From assembly GCA_913059105.1 (NCBI GenBank), contig CAJXRL010000169.1, positions 1 through 6,081 of the forward strand: a stretch of DNA of 6,081 nucleotides, given 5' to 3'. Positions 6,036-6,081 of the stretch are shown here, piece after piece. The notes below the pieces were generated by a model. That model had not been told where the DNA came from. It made no database searches and saw nothing but the letters and a program-made list of their open reading frames with translations. Origin of the DNA: an uncultured Flavobacteriales bacterium (GTDB taxonomy: Bacteria > Bacteroidota > Bacteroidia > Flavobacteriales_E > Vicingaceae). Every line of letters starts with the position of its first letter. Within the stretch, counting starts at the first letter, position 1. The position numbers were made by a program, and so were the translations under genes.

Positions 6036-6081
6036 CTGTCTCTTATACACATCTCCGAGCCCACGAGACAGGCAGAAATCT
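6036..6081 (+). other. Illumina Nextera adapter read-through (not genomic)
   Basis: CTGTCTCTTATACACATCT (6036-6054) is the 19-bp Tn5 mosaic end used in Nextera libraries. It is followed without a gap by CCGAGCCCACGAGAC (6055-6069), the rest of the Read 2 adapter, then AGGCAGAA (6070-6077), which I recognise as the i7 index N703, and ATCT (6078-6081), the first bases of the P7 sequence. The order and spacing are exactly those of read-through into the adapter. The kinase frame continues through it by chance and encodes VSYTHLRAHET, a peptide that I recall as a contaminant at the ends of database proteins. Confidence 0.98.

Noticed and set aside
6036..6054. Tn5-type transposon end as a genuine mobile element
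   Set aside because: The mosaic end is followed directly by adapter, index and P7 sequence, which identifies it as a library artefact.

Overview
The window looks like a contig end from a draft genome of a flavobacterium-like member of the Bacteroidota. The basis is AT-rich DNA, little sign of Shine-Dalgarno sites, a good match to the Bacteroidota promoter element TAnnTTTG ahead of the last gene, and protein families in the form typical of that group. Five protein-coding genes are supported; two of them are cut by the window edges.

Layout from left to right: (1) the 3' end of a phospholipase D/cardiolipin synthase-like gene on the + strand; (2) converging on it with only 5 bp between stop codons, a secreted M28 zinc peptidase of the carboxypeptidase Q type on the - strand; (3) a 173-bp gap with a strong hairpin carrying T-runs on both strands, plus fragments resembling dispersed repeats; (4) a 693-residue lipoprotein of the M49 dipeptidyl-peptidase III family on the - strand; (5) a 520-bp non-coding stretch holding two oppositely oriented arrays built on AATTACGAA, a short degenerate repeat with a hairpin, and an odd open frame after the next gene; (6) a 77-residue hypothetical gene on the - strand; (7) divergent from it across 79 bp, a two-transmembrane sensor histidine kinase on the + strand.

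The last 46 bases (6036-6081) are not genomic. They match the Illumina Nextera transposase/Read 2 adapter, an 8-base index and the first bases of the P7 sequence. The kinase is therefore really cut at 6035, just after its G2 box (GFGIG). The open frame running on through the adapter encodes an artefactual peptide.

Functionally, the two exported zinc peptidases suggest stepwise degradation of peptides outside the cytoplasm: M49 would release dipeptides from the N terminus of oligopeptides, and the M28 enzyme could split small peptides. The terminator-like hairpin between them suggests separate transcription units or partial read-through. The phospholipase D-like protein (membrane lipid metabolism) and the histidine kinase have no evident link to them. 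I see no previously undescribed system here. The items most worth a second look are the adapter junction, the repeat-filled gap, the possible -1 frameshift extension of the small gene, the nearly leaderless kinase promoter and the lipoprotein form of the M49 peptidase.
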